Shown here: piece by piece, positions 39,339 through 39,427 of the stretch
Position numbering within the stretch: position 1 is the first letter of the stretch
Layout of the letters: every line of letters starts with the position of its first letter
From: Betaproteobacteria bacterium
Lineage (GTDB): Bacteria > Pseudomonadota > Gammaproteobacteria > Burkholderiales > Burkholderiaceae_C
Length of the DNA: 39,427 nucleotides
Assembly (NCBI GenBank): GCA_947448675.1
Contig: CANFOR010000003.1
Location: 1-39,427, forward strand
Reading direction: 5' to 3'
Made by a program: the position numbers and the translations under genes
Notes under the pieces: generated by a model
What the model was told of the DNA's origin: nothing
What the model saw: the letters and a program-made list of their open reading frames with translations, nothing else
Databases searched by the model: none

Positions 39339-39427
39339 ATGAAACAAACAGACCTCGGACTCGATCTCAGCACCCGGCGCACGCGCAAGCAAGTCTTGCT
39401 CGAAGAAATGAACCAAGTCATGCCTTG
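39339..39427 (+). CDS. IS5-family transposase, N-terminal fragment (cut by window edge)
   Basis: ATG 39339 opens a frame that runs to the window end and reads MKQTDLGLDLSTRRTRKQVL followed by L-E-E-M-N-Q-V-M-P. This is the characteristic N-terminus of IS5-family DDE transposases (K-Q-T-x-L-G-L-x-L-S-T-x-x-T-R-K). The element's left inverted repeat should lie between about 39177 and 39338 but was not identified. The rest of the element lies beyond the window. Confidence 0.8.
   Translation, partial: MKQTDLGLDLSTRRTRKQVLLEEMNQVMP

Overview
The window looks like a piece of chromosome from a betaproteobacterium of the order Burkholderiales, most likely family Comamonadaceae. The basis is high GC with GC-rich third codon positions, the housekeeping order yceD-rpmF-plsX-fabH-fabD-fabG-acpP-fabF-rpoE-rseA-rseB-mucD-lepA-lepB-DUF4845-rnc-era-recO-pdxJ-acpS-nagZ, and the presence of Bug-type binding proteins, a TRAP transporter and a proteobacterial-type IorAB. 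The species cannot be named from the sequence alone.

Layout. 1-4112: the end of a tartrate dehydrogenase gene (ttuC-like), a Bug/TctC binding protein, a minus-strand pair of exported redox-type proteins, and glycerate kinase (ttuD-like), together suggesting tartrate/hydroxyacid use. 4175-7452: a small cupin translationally coupled to a large exported CHAT-domain (caspase-like) protein. 7484-14794, minus strand: iorA-iorB-dctP-dctQ-dctM-thioesterase, one probable operon joining 2-oxoacid (arylpyruvate) oxidation to TRAP uptake of an organic acid. 14896-17153: HAD phosphatase, Rieske protein and SppA-type peptidase. 17157-19326, minus strand: a membrane protein, an RsmI-like methyltransferase and a Maf pyrophosphatase. 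19352-25868: yceD, rpmF and the fatty-acid synthesis cluster. 25879-30498: a small membrane protein, then the sigma-E module rpoE-rseA-rseB-mucD. 31024-38947: lepA to nagZ. 38952-39427: a 5'-truncated gene remnant and the start of an IS5-family transposase cut by the window edge.

Main discovery. A short interspersed repeat of about 49 bp (informally 'GCTA-49' here) occurs at least 18 times in 36 kb, on both strands, mostly INSIDE protein-coding genes and without breaking them. Nearly all copies keep one register: GCTAC plus an A-run at positions 1-10, (T/G)AGC at 14-17, CGCA at 24-27 and GGCC/AGCC near 46-49. Hosts include fabD, fabG, fabH, yceD, ttuD, iorA, iorB, sppA, rseB, the CHAT gene and the methyltransferase gene. 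Copies read in one particular frame inside genes all carry G at position 14, which turns an in-frame TAG into GAG. Three copies in the same frame keep T and supply the stop codon of ttuD, fabH and a membrane-protein gene. One copy encodes the hydrophobic core of the RseB signal peptide, and another forms the terminator shared by two convergent genes. In behaviour this resembles the in-gene palindromic elements of Rickettsia. No rRNA, tRNA or CRISPR array was seen.
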